Of a DNA stretch of 64,000 bases, positions 48,712-58,280 are shown in pieces. The notes beneath the pieces were generated by a model. The model was not told the DNA's origin. It saw nothing but the letters and a program-made list of their open reading frames with translations, and ran no database searches. The number at the start of each line of letters is the position of its first letter. The first letter of the stretch is position 1. The translations under genes and the position numbers were made by a program. The stretch comes from Humibacter sp. RRB41 (GTDB taxonomy: Bacteria; Actinomycetota; Actinomycetes; Actinomycetales; Microbacteriaceae), in the NCBI RefSeq assembly GCF_022761015.1, contig NZ_JAKWJQ010000008.1, positions 62,001-126,000 on the forward strand, written 5' to 3'.

Positions 48712-51318
48712 GTGGTGCTCTGGGAGAGCGCCGCGGGGGAGAGAGCGAGCCGTCCGGACGGCGATCTCACGGCGCGAATCGAGAACTTCCGTAGCGAATA
48801 CGGTGAGCAGACGCTGGGTATCGGCACAACTTCGCCGCGCCTGAGCTGGATGATTCAGGCGGACGATCCGGAGTGGGAGTTCGACCGTTACGAGATCACC
48901 CTCTCCCGCGAGGACGGCACCGCGGAGTCCGTCATCGTCGCATCGGGCGAGCAGGTGCTTGTGCCATGGCCGTTCGCACCGCTGCGTTCTCGAGAACGTG
49001 TGTCGCTGAGGGTGCGCGTCGGATCGGATGACCGGTGGACCTTGCCGAGCAGCTCTCTCGAAGTCGAGACCGGTCTGCTCGAGCCGACGGATTGGTCCGC
49101 CGACTTCGTGAGTCCGATCAGCCTCGGCGGCCTCGACGGCGGTGCTCCGATCGTCTACCGCGAGCTCGACGTCGCAGAGAAGCCGGTGCGAGCACGCCTC
49201 TACGTGACGGCACTCGGCCTGTACGAATTCGCGATCAACGGACGCCGAGTCGGCCACGACGTGCTCACGCCCGGTTGGACCGCATACCAGCACAGGTTGC
49301 GCTATCAGACCTACGACGTGACTGAGCTCGTGACGCAGGGGACGCTCACCTTGAGTGCTGTTCTCGGCAACGGCTGGTACCGCGGTCAGCTCGTCTGGCC
49401 GGGAAATCGCTCCAGTTACGGTGATCGCCTAGCACTGCTCGCCCAGCTCGAGCTCACGTTCGCAGATGGAACCCGTCGAGTCGTCGACACGGATGCCGGA
49501 TGGAGAGCGTGCACGAGCGGCATTCTGTTCGATGACCTGTACGACGGACAGACCACGGATCTGCGGATCGAAAACGACAGCGAGCGGAGACAGAGCGAAC
49601 CGGTCGAGGTGCTCGCGCCGTACGGCGGCACGCTTGTGGCGCGCACCGGACCGCCTGTCCGCGTGACGGAGACCCTGCCTGCGGCGCGGATCATCACCAC
49701 GCCGGGCGGGTCGTTGGTGGTGGACTTCGGCCAGAACCTCGTGGGGTGGGTTCGACTGCGCGTGCGAGGCGCAACGGCAGGCGAGCGGGTGACGATCCGG
49801 CATGCCGAGGTGCTCGAACACGGCGAGCTCGGTACCAGACCGCTGCGGAGCGCCAAGGCGACGTGCGAGTACATCCTGTCGGGTGCGCCCGAAGAGGTTC
49901 TGCAGCCGACGTTCACGTTCAATGGGTTCCGCTATGCCGAGGTCGTGGGGGTGCCGGATCTGCGCGTCGAGGACGTCGAGGCGCTTGTCATCGGCTCGGC
50001 GCTCGAGCGGACGGGCTGGTTCGAGTCGTCAGATCCCGACTTGAATCGTCTGCATGAGAACGTCGTGTGGAGCATGCGCGGCAACTTTCTCGATCTGCCG
50101 ACCGACTGCCCGCAGCGCGACGAACGGCTCGGCTGGACCGGGGACATCCAGGTGTTCGCCCCCACGGCGTCGTTCCTCTTCGACACCTCAGGCTTTCTGG
50201 CCGGATGGTTGCGCGACCTGGCGGCCGAACAGAAGCCGGACGGCGGAGTGCCGTATGTGATTCCCGACGTGCTGCGCGATCCGGACCCGGGCGCGGCTGG
50301 CTGGAGCGACGCCGCGACTCTGGTGCCCGAATCGCTGTATCGTGCCCATGCCGACCGCGGCATGTTGTCTGCCCAATACTCATCGATGCGGGCGTGGGTC
50401 GACAAGATGGTCACGCTCGCCGGCGACGACAACCTCTGGAACACCGGGTTTCAATTCGGCGATTGGCTCGACCCGACAGCTCCCCCGGAAGATGCCGCAG
50501 CCGCCCAGGCGGACAAGTACGTGGTCGCGACCGCGTACTACATCCGATCGGTCCGCGCTGTGCGCGATGCGGCAAAGGTTCTCGGATTTGCAGGCGACGT
50601 CGTCCGGTACGACGACATCGCCATTCGGGCCGAGGAAGCCTTCAACCGTGAATATGTGACGGACGATGGACGAGTTCGCAGCGATTGTCAGACCGTTTAC
50701 GCCCTCGTGTTGTGTTGGGATCTTCTGGACTCAGAACCGAAGCGGTCCGGCGCGGCGCGTCGCCTGACCGAGCTGGTGATCGAGGCGGACTACCGGGTCA
50801 ATACCGGTTTCGTCGGAACCCCGTTGATCCTCGATGCTCTGACGATCGCCGGTCGAATCGATCTTGCCTGCGCGATGCTGTTGCAGCGTGAATGCCCGTC
50901 GTGGTTGTACGCGGTCTCGATGGGCGCGACGACGATCTGGGAACGCTGGGATTCGATGTTGCCCGACGGAACCATCAATCCGGGTTCGATGACATCGTTC
51001 AACCACTATGCATACGGTGCGGTCGCGGACTGGATGCACCGGGTGCTCGGCGGCCTGAGCATGGCGGAGCCCGGCTACCGTCGTGTGACGATCCGGCCGA
51101 GTTTCGTGTCGGAAGGTACCCCGGTCACCGCTGCTCGAGTGCGCCATCGATCGCCGTACGGCGATATCGAGTGCAACTGGCAGATCGTCGATGATGTGGT
51201 GCGGCTGTCGGTTTCGGTGCCCTACGGCGTGACCGCCGACATCTGGCTGCCCGGCGACACGAAACCCAGCACGGTCCGCTCCGGTGCGCACAGGTTCGAG
51301 GCGCCTCTGGCGAACTGA
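48712..51318 (+). CDS. GH78 alpha-L-rhamnosidase (canonical)
   Basis: An 868-residue cytoplasmic GH78 enzyme of standard length and order: concanavalin-like N-terminal domains (ARIENFRSEYGEQTLGIGTTSPRLSW, YEFAINGRRVGHDVLTPGWTAY), a linker strand, and the (alpha/alpha)6 domain with LPTDCPQRDERLGWTGD (catalytic acidic cluster), TGFQFGDWLDPTAP and WLYAVSMGATTIWERWDSM. Two GTG codons (48712 and 48715) follow the permease stop; either may start it. Unlike the two paralogues A and B it has no extra C-terminal module. It presumably acts on sugars brought in by the preceding importer. Confidence 0.93.
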   Translation: MVLWESAAGERASRPDGDLTARIENFRSEYGEQTLGIGTTSPRLSWMIQADDPEWEFDRYEITLSREDGTAESVIVASGEQVLVPWPFAPLRSRERVSLRVRVGSDDRWTLPSSSLEVETGLLEPTDWSADFVSPISLGGLDGGAPIVYRELDVAEKPVRARLYVTALGLYEFAINGRRVGHDVLTPGWTAYQHRLRYQTYDVTELVTQGTLTLSAVLGNGWYRGQLVWPGNRSSYGDRLALLAQLELTFADGTRRVVDTDAGWRACTSGILFDDLYDGQTTDLRIENDSERRQSEPVEVLAPYGGTLVARTGPPVRVTETLPAARIITTPGGSLVVDFGQNLVGWVRLRVRGATAGERVTIRHAEVLEHGELGTRPLRSAKATCEYILSGAPEEVLQPTFTFNGFRYAEVVGVPDLRVEDVEALVIGSALERTGWFESSDPDLNRLHENVVWSMRGNFLDLPTDCPQRDERLGWTGDIQVFAPTASFLFDTSGFLAGWLRDLAAEQKPDGGVPYVIPDVLRDPDPGAAGWSDAATLVPESLYRAHADRGMLSAQYSSMRAWVDKMVTLAGDDNLWNTGFQFGDWLDPTAPPEDAAAAQADKYVVATAYYIRSVRAVRDAAKVLGFAGDVVRYDDIAIRAEEAFNREYVTDDGRVRSDCQTVYALVLCWDLLDSEPKRSGAARRLTELVIEADYRVNTGFVGTPLILDALTIAGRIDLACAMLLQRECPSWLYAVSMGATTIWERWDSMLPDGTINPGSMTSFNHYAYGAVADWMHRVLGGLSMAEPGYRRVTIRPSFVSEGTPVTAARVRHRSPYGDIECNWQIVDDVVRLSVSVPYGVTADIWLPGDTKPSTVRSGAHRFEAPLAN

Positions 51319-51327
51319 CATCCGTCG

Positions 51328-52344
51328 TCAGCCGACGGTCGACGCCCTCGCCACAAGCACGGGCGTGAATTGCAGTTGCTGGTGCGCCGAACCACCGCCG
51401 AGAGATTCCTCGATGAGCAGCCGAGCCGCTGTCTCCCCGATCAGTTCGCTCGGCTGCCGCACCGACGAGAGCGGCACCACGGCGGACTTCGCCCAGCCGA
51501 TGTCGTCGTAGCCGATCAGTGCGATGTCCCCCGGAATGTCCAGCTGGCGTTCGAGCAGAAGTGCCTGCATGAGGCCGATCGCCAGCAGATCATTTGCGGC
51601 GAAGACGGCATCGGGTCGATCGCCGGGCGGTATCTCGGCAAGAAGGAAGCCAACCCGCCTGCCTTCTTCGACGGTCGGCGCCACGGTCTCCCACACCCTG
51701 ATGGCGTCCTCGCCGAGGTCCGCCGACGACAGTGCCATGCGTGCTCCGGCGAGCCGGTCGCGAACCTGGTGCAGTTTCAGCGGTCCGCCGACGAACGCGA
51801 TGCTCGTACGTCCCGCCTCGAGCAGATGGTCGACGGCGATGCGCCCGCCCGCCACGTCGTTCGTCTGCACCGACGAGAAGTCCGTGCTCGGCGACGGGCT
51901 GTCGACGAGCACCGTGGGGATGCCTCGATCCCGCAACGCCGACAGCCTGGCCGCGACATCGCCTCCTGGAGATATCAGCACCCCTTGAGCTCGTTGCTCT
52001 TCGAACAGATCGAGGTAGTCCAGCTCGCGCTCGCCGTGCTCACCGCTGTTGGCGATGAGCACCGAGCTGCCGGCGTCGCGTGCTGCCCGTTCGGCGCCGC
52101 GCGCGACATCCGTGAAGAACGGGTTGCTGACGTCGAGAACGACGAAGCCGATCGTCTTGCTCTGCCCGGCTCGCAGGTGACGGGCCGACTCGTTGCGCAC
52201 GAAGCCGAGCGCTGCAATGGATGCCTGCACCCGCTCGCGCGTCGCGTCGGAGACCTTCTCGGGTTGGTTCAGCACGTTCGAGACGGTGCCGATCGACACC
52301 TTGGCGTGAACGGCGACGTCCTTGACGCTTGCGCCCCGTATCAC
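51328..52344 (-). CDS. LacI-family regulator 3 of the rhamnose locus
   Basis: A 338-residue LacI regulator. HTH: SVKDVAVHAKVSIGTVSNVLNQPEKV; hinge: SARHLRAGQSKT; ligand domain: LDVSNPFFTDVARGAERAARD, FAANDLLAIGLMQALLL, IGYDDIGWAKSAVVPLSSVRQP. GTG 52344 has GGAG about 9 bases upstream. It follows the Tat-exported enzyme gene on the same strand and has its own operator at 52364-52375, so it probably controls itself. It is close to regulators 1 and 2. Confidence 0.9.
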   Translation of the reverse strand: MIRGASVKDVAVHAKVSIGTVSNVLNQPEKVSDATRERVQASIAALGFVRNESARHLRAGQSKTIGFVVLDVSNPFFTDVARGAERAARDAGSSVLIANSGEHGERELDYLDLFEEQRAQGVLISPGGDVAARLSALRDRGIPTVLVDSPSPSTDFSSVQTNDVAGGRIAVDHLLEAGRTSIAFVGGPLKLHQVRDRLAGARMALSSADLGEDAIRVWETVAPTVEEGRRVGFLLAEIPPGDRPDAVFAANDLLAIGLMQALLLERQLDIPGDIALIGYDDIGWAKSAVVPLSSVRQPSELIGETAARLLIEESLGGGSAHQQLQFTPVLVARASTVG

Positions 52345-52363
52345 CGACCGGCTCTCCTCTCGA

Positions 52364-52375
52364 TGAAACCATTCA
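52364..52375 (-). promoter_or_regulatory. LacI-type operator before regulator 3
   Basis: Plus strand TGAAACCATTCA (minus TGAATGGTTTCA), in the 65-base gap after the Tat-exported enzyme. A -10-like TAAACT on the minus strand (52382-52387) lies just upstream. Confidence 0.5.
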
Positions 52376-52409
52376 GCGCGAGTTTAGACGGCCGCTCGTT
52401 GCGGCTGCC

Positions 52410-55400
52410 TCAACCGGCGTGTGCATGCCCGTGTGCGAGCTCTTGCGATGTCACTCGCACCGACTTGCCTGGCCGATAGGGTCTCGTCAGGTCGATTCCA
52501 CTGCCCTGGATCGACACGGTGCTGCGCGTCACCTCGACGTCGAGGTTCAGTCCGTGCCAGTACAGGTTGCGGACTCCGGCGTGGCTCAAAGCGGACGGCA
52601 ACGCCGGCGTGAACACAAGGGCATCCGGTTCGGCTTCGACGCCGATGAAGGCGTACATGAAGCTTGCCGGTGCGAGCCCGCTCTCGGGGAACGGAATGTC
52701 GGTCCCGACCGAACCGCCGACATCCGCGGTGGTCTCGCCGTGGAGGAGCGGCGAACCGCCTGAGATGTGATCGGGCTCCTTCCAACGATCGAGAATCGCG
52801 GTCAAGCGAGCCCAGGCATCGTCAGCTGATTGGTAACGAGCACGTGCAAGCACGTCGAAGCCGGATGTATAGAGGATCGCGCCGCCGTCCTGCACCTGCT
52901 GGCCGAACGGGGTGAAGAGCTCGCACAGGAAGAACCAGTAGCTGTTCCGCCGAGTCGTGGCCCTTGGCGCGAACGTCCAGGCCGAATAGATGTCGGCGGG
53001 CCCTGGCCGGTACGCACTCAGCGCGACGACGAGTCGCGTCTTGGCGTCAGTCGCCAACACGCCGTCGGTATACGCCGCAGAGCCGGCCACAGGTGTCATC
53101 GATGACCACCAGGCGAGTGTGCCGGTCACGTTCGAGACTTCCAGGTAGTAGACGCCGGCCGGCTGCGCTTGAAGATCGATGTGGGCGACGCTGCCATCGC
53201 CCCAGTCTTGGAAGTCCTGCTTCGCAATGGTGACCTGCGTGCCTCCCGGCACACCCTGATAGAGCGTCATCGTGAAGGCCGCGCCGCGCTCGCTGTACGT
53301 CGGGAAGCGGGCGGCAACGCTCGTGAACGGGGCGTCGGCGGTGAAACTCATGCCCATCGTCTGCCCTGGTGCGATCTTCGGCGCCAGACCTCCGCTCTCG
53401 ATCAGAACGACCGAGTCCTGCAGCTCGGTTTTGCCGTGGTCCAGCCACTGGAAGATCCGCTTGGCCTGTGCGGCAGTGGGCAGTCCGAAGGATGCCGCCT
53501 CGAGGTTCACGTACGTCGCGCCATAGTCGTGGACCACGCCGTCGACATCGATGCACTGGATGTACCGGCCGTCTGCATTGTTCCAGAACGTCTCGTTGTA
53601 GCGCTTCTGCACCAACGGGCGCAGAGCTCTCAGCTGCTTGGCGCGCTTGGCGTTGTGGACGTGGTCTTCGAGCTGAGCCATCGCCTCGAGAGCACCGTAG
53701 AAGTATGCGTTCAGGTAGGCGTCGAGATGGCCGAACGAGGTGATGTCCCAATAGTTGGAACTGACCGCTCCGTCGCGGCCGGTGTGATCGGCCGACGTGA
53801 TTGTGACGATCCCGCTCGAGCCTCCGAGCGAGTCGAGATAGAAGTCCATCGCCTTTCTCACCCTTGGCAGCATTGTGGCGAGGAAAGAGGAGTCACCGGA
53901 CCACGAGTAGTACCGCCAGGTGCCGAGGATGTACATGGCGTTCGACGTGAAGTGCCTCGCGTCGTAGAGCGTGGGGTCGGGGAAGGGCCAGCCAGGGGCA
54001 TCCGTCCACGACCAGACATAGCCATCGTCGTTCTGCTTGATGGCCAGGATGTTGGCAGCCTGCGCCGACCTGCCGGCCGTACCGGTCCAGTCGAGGATGC
54101 GCCCGTTCCAGTCGGCCCAATCGGCTGCGTGCCCGTCGAAGCGGAAGCTGAGCGCCCGCTCCCAGTAGAACGCGGATGCCTGTGTCGCCCGAACATTGTC
54201 CGAAGCCGTGAAGACCGGGAAGACCGCGGGCAGAGCATCGGAGTGGGCCTGCACGTCGAAACTCAGGCTGCGCGAGATCACCTTCGCCGCGTCGGTGTTC
54301 CCGGTGCTCAGCGTGAGCGCCATCGCGTCGGAGGACATGGTGCCATCGAGGATCGGTTGTTGCGCTGTGATGCGGAGGTCGTACGGACCGGTACCGGTCG
54401 CGCCGATCCACTTCGTGCCGGGGACGGGGTTCGTCCACGCGGTGCGACGCTTCAGCTGCTGGGCGGGGAGGTAGGCGCCGTTGTCGGCGAAGAATCTGCT
54501 GAACAGGACTCCGTCGTCGTAGTCGACGGAGTAGCCGTCTTTGACCCACGATGTGTTCAGCGTCATTCCGATGTCGGCGCGGGGATCGCCCTGCCACGTC
54601 ATCCCGTAGTTCATGGCGAGCTTCGAGCCGCTGAGCACGAAATCCCACGTTGCAACGCCCTCGACGTTGTAACCGACGACGTCGAGGGTCATGGTCCGAC
54701 CCGTGAGCTGCACGCGGTCGGCGTACGACGCACCCCCGACGTCAACCGTGGTGTCACCGCTCCTGCCCCACCAGCCGGGTGTGCCCGAGCCATCGGAGGC
54801 CTCCAGGTAATACGTGCCGGCCGGCTGCGCCGGCACCTCGACATAGGCCCAGCCGTTGTCCTGCACAGGGTCGATCACCGCACTGCCGATCTCCGTCAGG
54901 CCTGTCGCAGGGGTCCCGGAATAGAGCGTGAGCGTGAGGGACGTGGAAGAGCTGCTCCAGGTCGGGAATTGCCCGCCGACCTTGGTGAAACGGAATGCCG
55001 TCGATGTGAAGCTCTGACCGAGCGTGTGTCCGGTGCTGAGCTGGATGGGGTCGCTGAGTTGCGCCTGCTTGAGGTCCGTGGCCGAGGGGAGCTGAATTCC
55101 GGTCAGGCTGAGCTTTCCCGCGCTCGTGGTCCACGCGACGCCGTCGTTGAAGCCGTCGTCGAAGAAGTCCGTGCCGCCGAGGAAGACCGAACTGAACGCC
55201 GTGGGCTCGTAGTTGCCGTGGCCGCTTGGGTCACAGGCCAGTTGCGTGAGCTTGCCGTATGCCCCCGACAGGCTGATGAAGCCGTTCTCGAGGCGATAGG
55301 TCTTGTCTTCGGCGGCGGCGGTCGCGCGAATCGGTTGCGTGAGTGCGCTTGCGGTTGCGGTAGCCGCCGCCACGAGGCCGGCACCTTTGAGGAAGGAGCG

Positions 55401-55436
55401 CCTGTCGGTAGTGAAACGTTCAATATTCGGATGCAT
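52410..55436 (-). CDS. Tat-exported six-hairpin glycosidase-like protein with a duplicated beta module
   Basis: A 1008-residue exported protein. The Tat signal (TTDRRSFLKGAG, Arg12-Arg13, then an Ala-rich helix) implies export of a folded enzyme. The (alpha/alpha)6 region (about 415-660 and after 790) has YVWSWTDAPGWPFPDPTLYDARHF, NYWDITSFGHLDAYLNAYFYGALEAMAQLE and SYWFFLCELFTPFG. Two similar beta modules (about 110-225 and 690-790; TLGQSFTSTAFRFTKVGGQFPTW against TMGMSFTADAPFTSVAARFPTY) precede and interrupt it. I cannot name the family; rhamnosidase or unsaturated glycuronyl hydrolase-like action on the polymer is possible. GGAG precedes ATG 55436. Confidence 0.75.
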   Translation of the reverse strand: MHPNIERFTTDRRSFLKGAGLVAAATATASALTQPIRATAAAEDKTYRLENGFISLSGAYGKLTQLACDPSGHGNYEPTAFSSVFLGGTDFFDDGFNDGVAWTTSAGKLSLTGIQLPSATDLKQAQLSDPIQLSTGHTLGQSFTSTAFRFTKVGGQFPTWSSSSTSLTLTLYSGTPATGLTEIGSAVIDPVQDNGWAYVEVPAQPAGTYYLEASDGSGTPGWWGRSGDTTVDVGGASYADRVQLTGRTMTLDVVGYNVEGVATWDFVLSGSKLAMNYGMTWQGDPRADIGMTLNTSWVKDGYSVDYDDGVLFSRFFADNGAYLPAQQLKRRTAWTNPVPGTKWIGATGTGPYDLRITAQQPILDGTMSSDAMALTLSTGNTDAAKVISRSLSFDVQAHSDALPAVFPVFTASDNVRATQASAFYWERALSFRFDGHAADWADWNGRILDWTGTAGRSAQAANILAIKQNDDGYVWSWTDAPGWPFPDPTLYDARHFTSNAMYILGTWRYYSWSGDSSFLATMLPRVRKAMDFYLDSLGGSSGIVTITSADHTGRDGAVSSNYWDITSFGHLDAYLNAYFYGALEAMAQLEDHVHNAKRAKQLRALRPLVQKRYNETFWNNADGRYIQCIDVDGVVHDYGATYVNLEAASFGLPTAAQAKRIFQWLDHGKTELQDSVVLIESGGLAPKIAPGQTMGMSFTADAPFTSVAARFPTYSERGAAFTMTLYQGVPGGTQVTIAKQDFQDWGDGSVAHIDLQAQPAGVYYLEVSNVTGTLAWWSSMTPVAGSAAYTDGVLATDAKTRLVVALSAYRPGPADIYSAWTFAPRATTRRNSYWFFLCELFTPFGQQVQDGGAILYTSGFDVLARARYQSADDAWARLTAILDRWKEPDHISGGSPLLHGETTADVGGSVGTDIPFPESGLAPASFMYAFIGVEAEPDALVFTPALPSALSHAGVRNLYWHGLNLDVEVTRSTVSIQGSGIDLTRPYRPGKSVRVTSQELAHGHAHAG

Positions 55437-55510
55437 CAAGATCTCCGATTTCTGACTCTGGCCATGTGAAAAGGAGGAAGAGTGCCACAGTGCGACTCGC
55501 CACCCAGAAG

Positions 55511-55554
55511 TGAAGCGTTTCAAGAAGGCTATTCACGGGCCTTGGGCGTGTCAA
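55511..55554 (-). promoter_or_regulatory. Promoter and LacI-type operator of the Tat-exported enzyme
   Basis: Minus strand: TTGACA (55549-55554), 17-base spacer, TAGCCT (55526-55531). Operator TGAAGCGTTTCA (55511-55522) covers the predicted start, as at the rha operon. Confidence 0.72.
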
Positions 55555-55645
55555 TGATTGATCTCGCGTGGGAGACGATCGATGGCTGCGATCGGGGTAG
55601 TCGGGGAGGCTGCGATCGGGGTAGTCGGGGATGAGGCGGCCGCGG

Positions 55646-56668
55646 TCAGGCCGCAGCGGGCGCCGGCCCGCTGCTGCCGCGCGTGATCACGAGTGGGCCG
55701 AACGACAGGTTGTACGCGGGCGCCTGCCCGTTCAGCAGGGCCCACAGCCGCTCCCACGCCTGGCGGCCGAGCTCCTCGATCGGCACCGACGCCGTCGTGA
55801 GCGGCGGAGTCGTGTAGCGGGCGAACGGGATGTCGTCGAAGCCGGTGATCGAGACATCCTCCGGCACGCGCACGCCCCGCTCGGACAGCGCACTGAGCAG
55901 TCCCATCGCGACGAGGTCGTTGAACGCCAGCACGGCCGTATCATCGGATGCCGCCACCGCGTCGGCCGCGGCGTGGCCGTCTTCGAAGCCCACGCCGCCC
56001 TGCAGCTCGGTGACCATGACATCCGGATGCCCGTCGGCGAACTCGCTGATCGCCGATAGCCTCTTGCGATTGGACTGCGCCGCCGCACTGCCGGGAAGGT
56101 AGGCGATGCGACGATGGCCGAGGCCGTAGAGGTGCTCGAGCAGCTGCTGCATGCCGGAGTGGTAGTCGGCCGAGACGGTCGATGCCTTAGCCGGGGATGG
56201 ATCGCGGTTGATCAGCACGACCGGCGCCAGCTCCGGGAGCAGGGCTGTGAGCTCCTCGTCTGGCATGCGCGGGGCGCAGAGCACGATGCCGTCGCAGCGA
56301 CGCCTCGCCTCGACGGCGAGCACGCGCTCCTCCTCGAGGTTCTCGAACGAGTCGGCGACCAGTACGTGGTAGTTCTGGCGCGCGGCGGCGGAGCTCAAAC
56401 CCCGCAGCATGCCCTGGAAGACGGGGTTCGCGAGATCGGGCACCACGACGGCGACGGTCTGCGTCTTGCCGAGCACCAGGCTGCGTGCGAGCGGGCTCGC
56501 TGTGTAGTTCAGAGAAAGCGCTGCCTCGCGCACGCGCTCTGCCAAAGCGGCGTCGACAGTGGTGCTGCCGTTCATCACACGGGACACAGTGGAGAGCGAG
56601 ACGCCGGCGAGTTCCGCGACGTCCGAGATCGTCCGCCCGCGGGAGGAGGGGTGAGAACGTCGCGCCAT
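55646..56668 (-). CDS. LacI-family regulator 4 (uronate/aldarate operon)
   Basis: A 340-residue LacI regulator divergent from the oxidoreductase-to-dehydratase operon. HTH: TISDVAELAGVSLSTVSRVMNGSTTV; hinge: LARSLVLGKTQT; ligand domain: VVVPDLANPVFQGMLRGLSSAA, LAFNDLVAMGLLSAL, ITGFDDIPFARYTTPPLTT. ATG 56668 has a GAAGG site; an in-frame start 13 codons upstream is less likely. Its reading residues (Leu-Ser before Thr-Val-Ser) differ from regulators 1-3, and its operator differs too (56740-56753). Confidence 0.9.
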   Translation of the reverse strand: MARRSHPSSRGRTISDVAELAGVSLSTVSRVMNGSTTVDAALAERVREAALSLNYTASPLARSLVLGKTQTVAVVVPDLANPVFQGMLRGLSSAAARQNYHVLVADSFENLEEERVLAVEARRRCDGIVLCAPRMPDEELTALLPELAPVVLINRDPSPAKASTVSADYHSGMQQLLEHLYGLGHRRIAYLPGSAAAQSNRKRLSAISEFADGHPDVMVTELQGGVGFEDGHAAADAVAASDDTAVLAFNDLVAMGLLSALSERGVRVPEDVSITGFDDIPFARYTTPPLTTASVPIEELGRQAWERLWALLNGQAPAYNLSFGPLVITRGSSGPAPAAA

Positions 56669-56739
56669 CAGGCCTTCCGCCTTTCGCAAGCTGGAGGTCG
56701 CAAGCATCCGACCGGTTTCACACTATCGTGTACCGTGAG

Positions 56740-56753
56740 AGAAAGCGCTTTCT
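56740..56753. promoter_or_regulatory. Operator between LacI regulator 4 and the uronate-type operon
   Basis: AGAAAGCGCTTTCT, a perfect 14-base palindrome with the central CG of LacI sites. A plus-strand -10 box TACCGT (56731-56736) sits just before it, so the start of the operon falls in the operator. The stretch 56754-56867 shows nothing more. Confidence 0.65.
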
Positions 56754-56867
56754 GATGGCAGCGGAACCTGCCTTCCACGCCGTCAGCACCCAAGCGCCCG
56801 TTGAACCAGAACCCAGAGAAGCAGGGCCCGCGCAAGTGGTGCCCGCGAAAGCCAAAAGGGAGCAACC

Positions 56868-58280
56868 GTGCCGCAACGCACGCGCTACGCCATCGTGGGC
56901 ACCGGCTCACGCGCGGGCATGTACATCGACGCCATCACGGGCGTCCATTCCGACGTCGCCGAGTTGGTGGCGCTGCTCGACCCCAACGCCGGGCGACTCG
57001 ACCACTACGCCAGGCGCATCGCGGAGCGGTTGCCGGATGCGGGGCGGCCGGTGCTCAGCGATCCCGGCGAGCTCGAGGCGGTCATCCGTGACGAACGCGT
57101 CGACAGGGTCATCGTCACGTCGCCCGACTTCACGCACGCCGGTTACGTCGCCCGCTCGCTGAGAGCCGGGGCGAATGTGGTGGTCGAGAAGCCGCTCACC
57201 GTCAACGAAGAGGGCAGCCGCATCATCGCCGAGGCGGTCGAGCAGACCGGCGGCGAAGTCGTGATGACCTTCAACTACCGCTACGCCCCCCGAAACAGCG
57301 CATTCAAGCGCGTGATCTCCTCCGGCGCGATCGGGCGTCCCGTGTCTGTGCACTTCGAGTGGGTGCTCGACACGTCGCACGGCGCTGACTACTTCCGCAG
57401 GTGGCACCGGCAGAAGCAGAACTCCGGCGGCCTTCTCATCCACAAGGCATCGCACCACTTCGACCTGGTCAATTGGTGGATCGCCGACACCCCTGCGCGA
57501 GTGTTCGCGTCGGGCGGGCTGCGATTCTACGGAGCCGGCAACTGGCGCGCACGTGGCGGTGGCGAGCGTCCCGAGCGCGGGTCCGGGGCGTGGGAGAAGG
57601 ACCCGTTCGCCCTCGACCTCGTTCAGGACGAGAAGCTGAGCGAGCTCTACCTGCAGAACGAGTCGTACGACGGCTACCGTCGCGATCAGGATGTCTTCGA
57701 CAGCGGCATCACGATCGAGGACAACCTCTCGCTGGTCGTGGACTACGTCAGCGGCGCCAGCATGAGCTACTCGCTGAACGCGCACAGCCCGTGGGAGGGC
57801 TACCGCATCGCCGTCAACGGCACGGAAGGACGCGTCGAGCTCGACGTCGTCGAGCGTGGCGATGTCGGGCTGGATGCCGAGGGTCGCGTCGTCGACCCGT
57901 CCGCCGTGGTCGACACCGCCGGCTCGAACACCCTGCGGCCGCGCGGGGAGCGCATCCTGCTGCAGCGGCACTGGGAGACCCCGCAGCAGATCGAGATCCC
58001 TCAGGGCGAGGGCGGGCACGGCGGTGGTGACGCGATCCTGTTGCGCGACGTCTTCGTCGGGCGCAGCGACGACGACCTGGGCCGCGCAGCGGACTACGTC
58101 GACGGCGTTCGGGCGATCGCTGTGGGCATCGCGGGCAACCGGTCGCTGGCGACCGAGCTGCCGGTTCGAGTCGACGACCTCGACCTCGGGGTGCGCCTGC
58201 AAGGCGCTCACGGCTCTGAGGACGCGAGCGGTGTTCAGGGCACTCGCGGTGTTCAGAATACGGAGGCCGGCGGCCGATGA
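56868..58280 (+). CDS. Gfo/Idh/MocA-family oxidoreductase
   Basis: A 470-residue NAD(P)-dependent oxidoreductase. The Rossmann domain starts YAIVGTGSRAGMYIDAI (7-23); EKPL (107-110) carries the family lysine; the C-terminal half has GGLLIHKASHHFDLVNWW with the catalytic His segment. It is larger than common members (330-390) because of a loop rich in Gly/Arg/Glu near 220-245 and a loose C-terminal tail with a short internal repeat (GVQ). GTG 56868 follows GGGAG. It is first of four overlapping genes. It probably oxidises a sugar or its derivative, but the substrate is unknown. Confidence 0.85.
   Translation: MPQRTRYAIVGTGSRAGMYIDAITGVHSDVAELVALLDPNAGRLDHYARRIAERLPDAGRPVLSDPGELEAVIRDERVDRVIVTSPDFTHAGYVARSLRAGANVVVEKPLTVNEEGSRIIAEAVEQTGGEVVMTFNYRYAPRNSAFKRVISSGAIGRPVSVHFEWVLDTSHGADYFRRWHRQKQNSGGLLIHKASHHFDLVNWWIADTPARVFASGGLRFYGAGNWRARGGGERPERGSGAWEKDPFALDLVQDEKLSELYLQNESYDGYRRDQDVFDSGITIEDNLSLVVDYVSGASMSYSLNAHSPWEGYRIAVNGTEGRVELDVVERGDVGLDAEGRVVDPSAVVDTAGSNTLRPRGERILLQRHWETPQQIEIPQGEGGHGGGDAILLRDVFVGRSDDDLGRAADYVDGVRAIAVGIAGNRSLATELPVRVDDLDLGVRLQGAHGSEDASGVQGTRGVQNTEAGGR

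Noticed and set aside
47878-49293. 471-residue minus-strand open frame
   Set aside because: Antisense to a permease and a GH78 gene that both have strong motifs; no ribosome site or domain.
55412-55422. Extra operator-like word TGAAACGTTCA inside the Tat-exported enzyme gene
   Set aside because: It is one base shorter than the consensus, breaks the symmetry and lies in coding sequence; kept out of the operator list.
53169-55469. 766-residue plus-strand open frame
   Set aside because: Antisense to the Tat-exported enzyme; no domain, biased composition.
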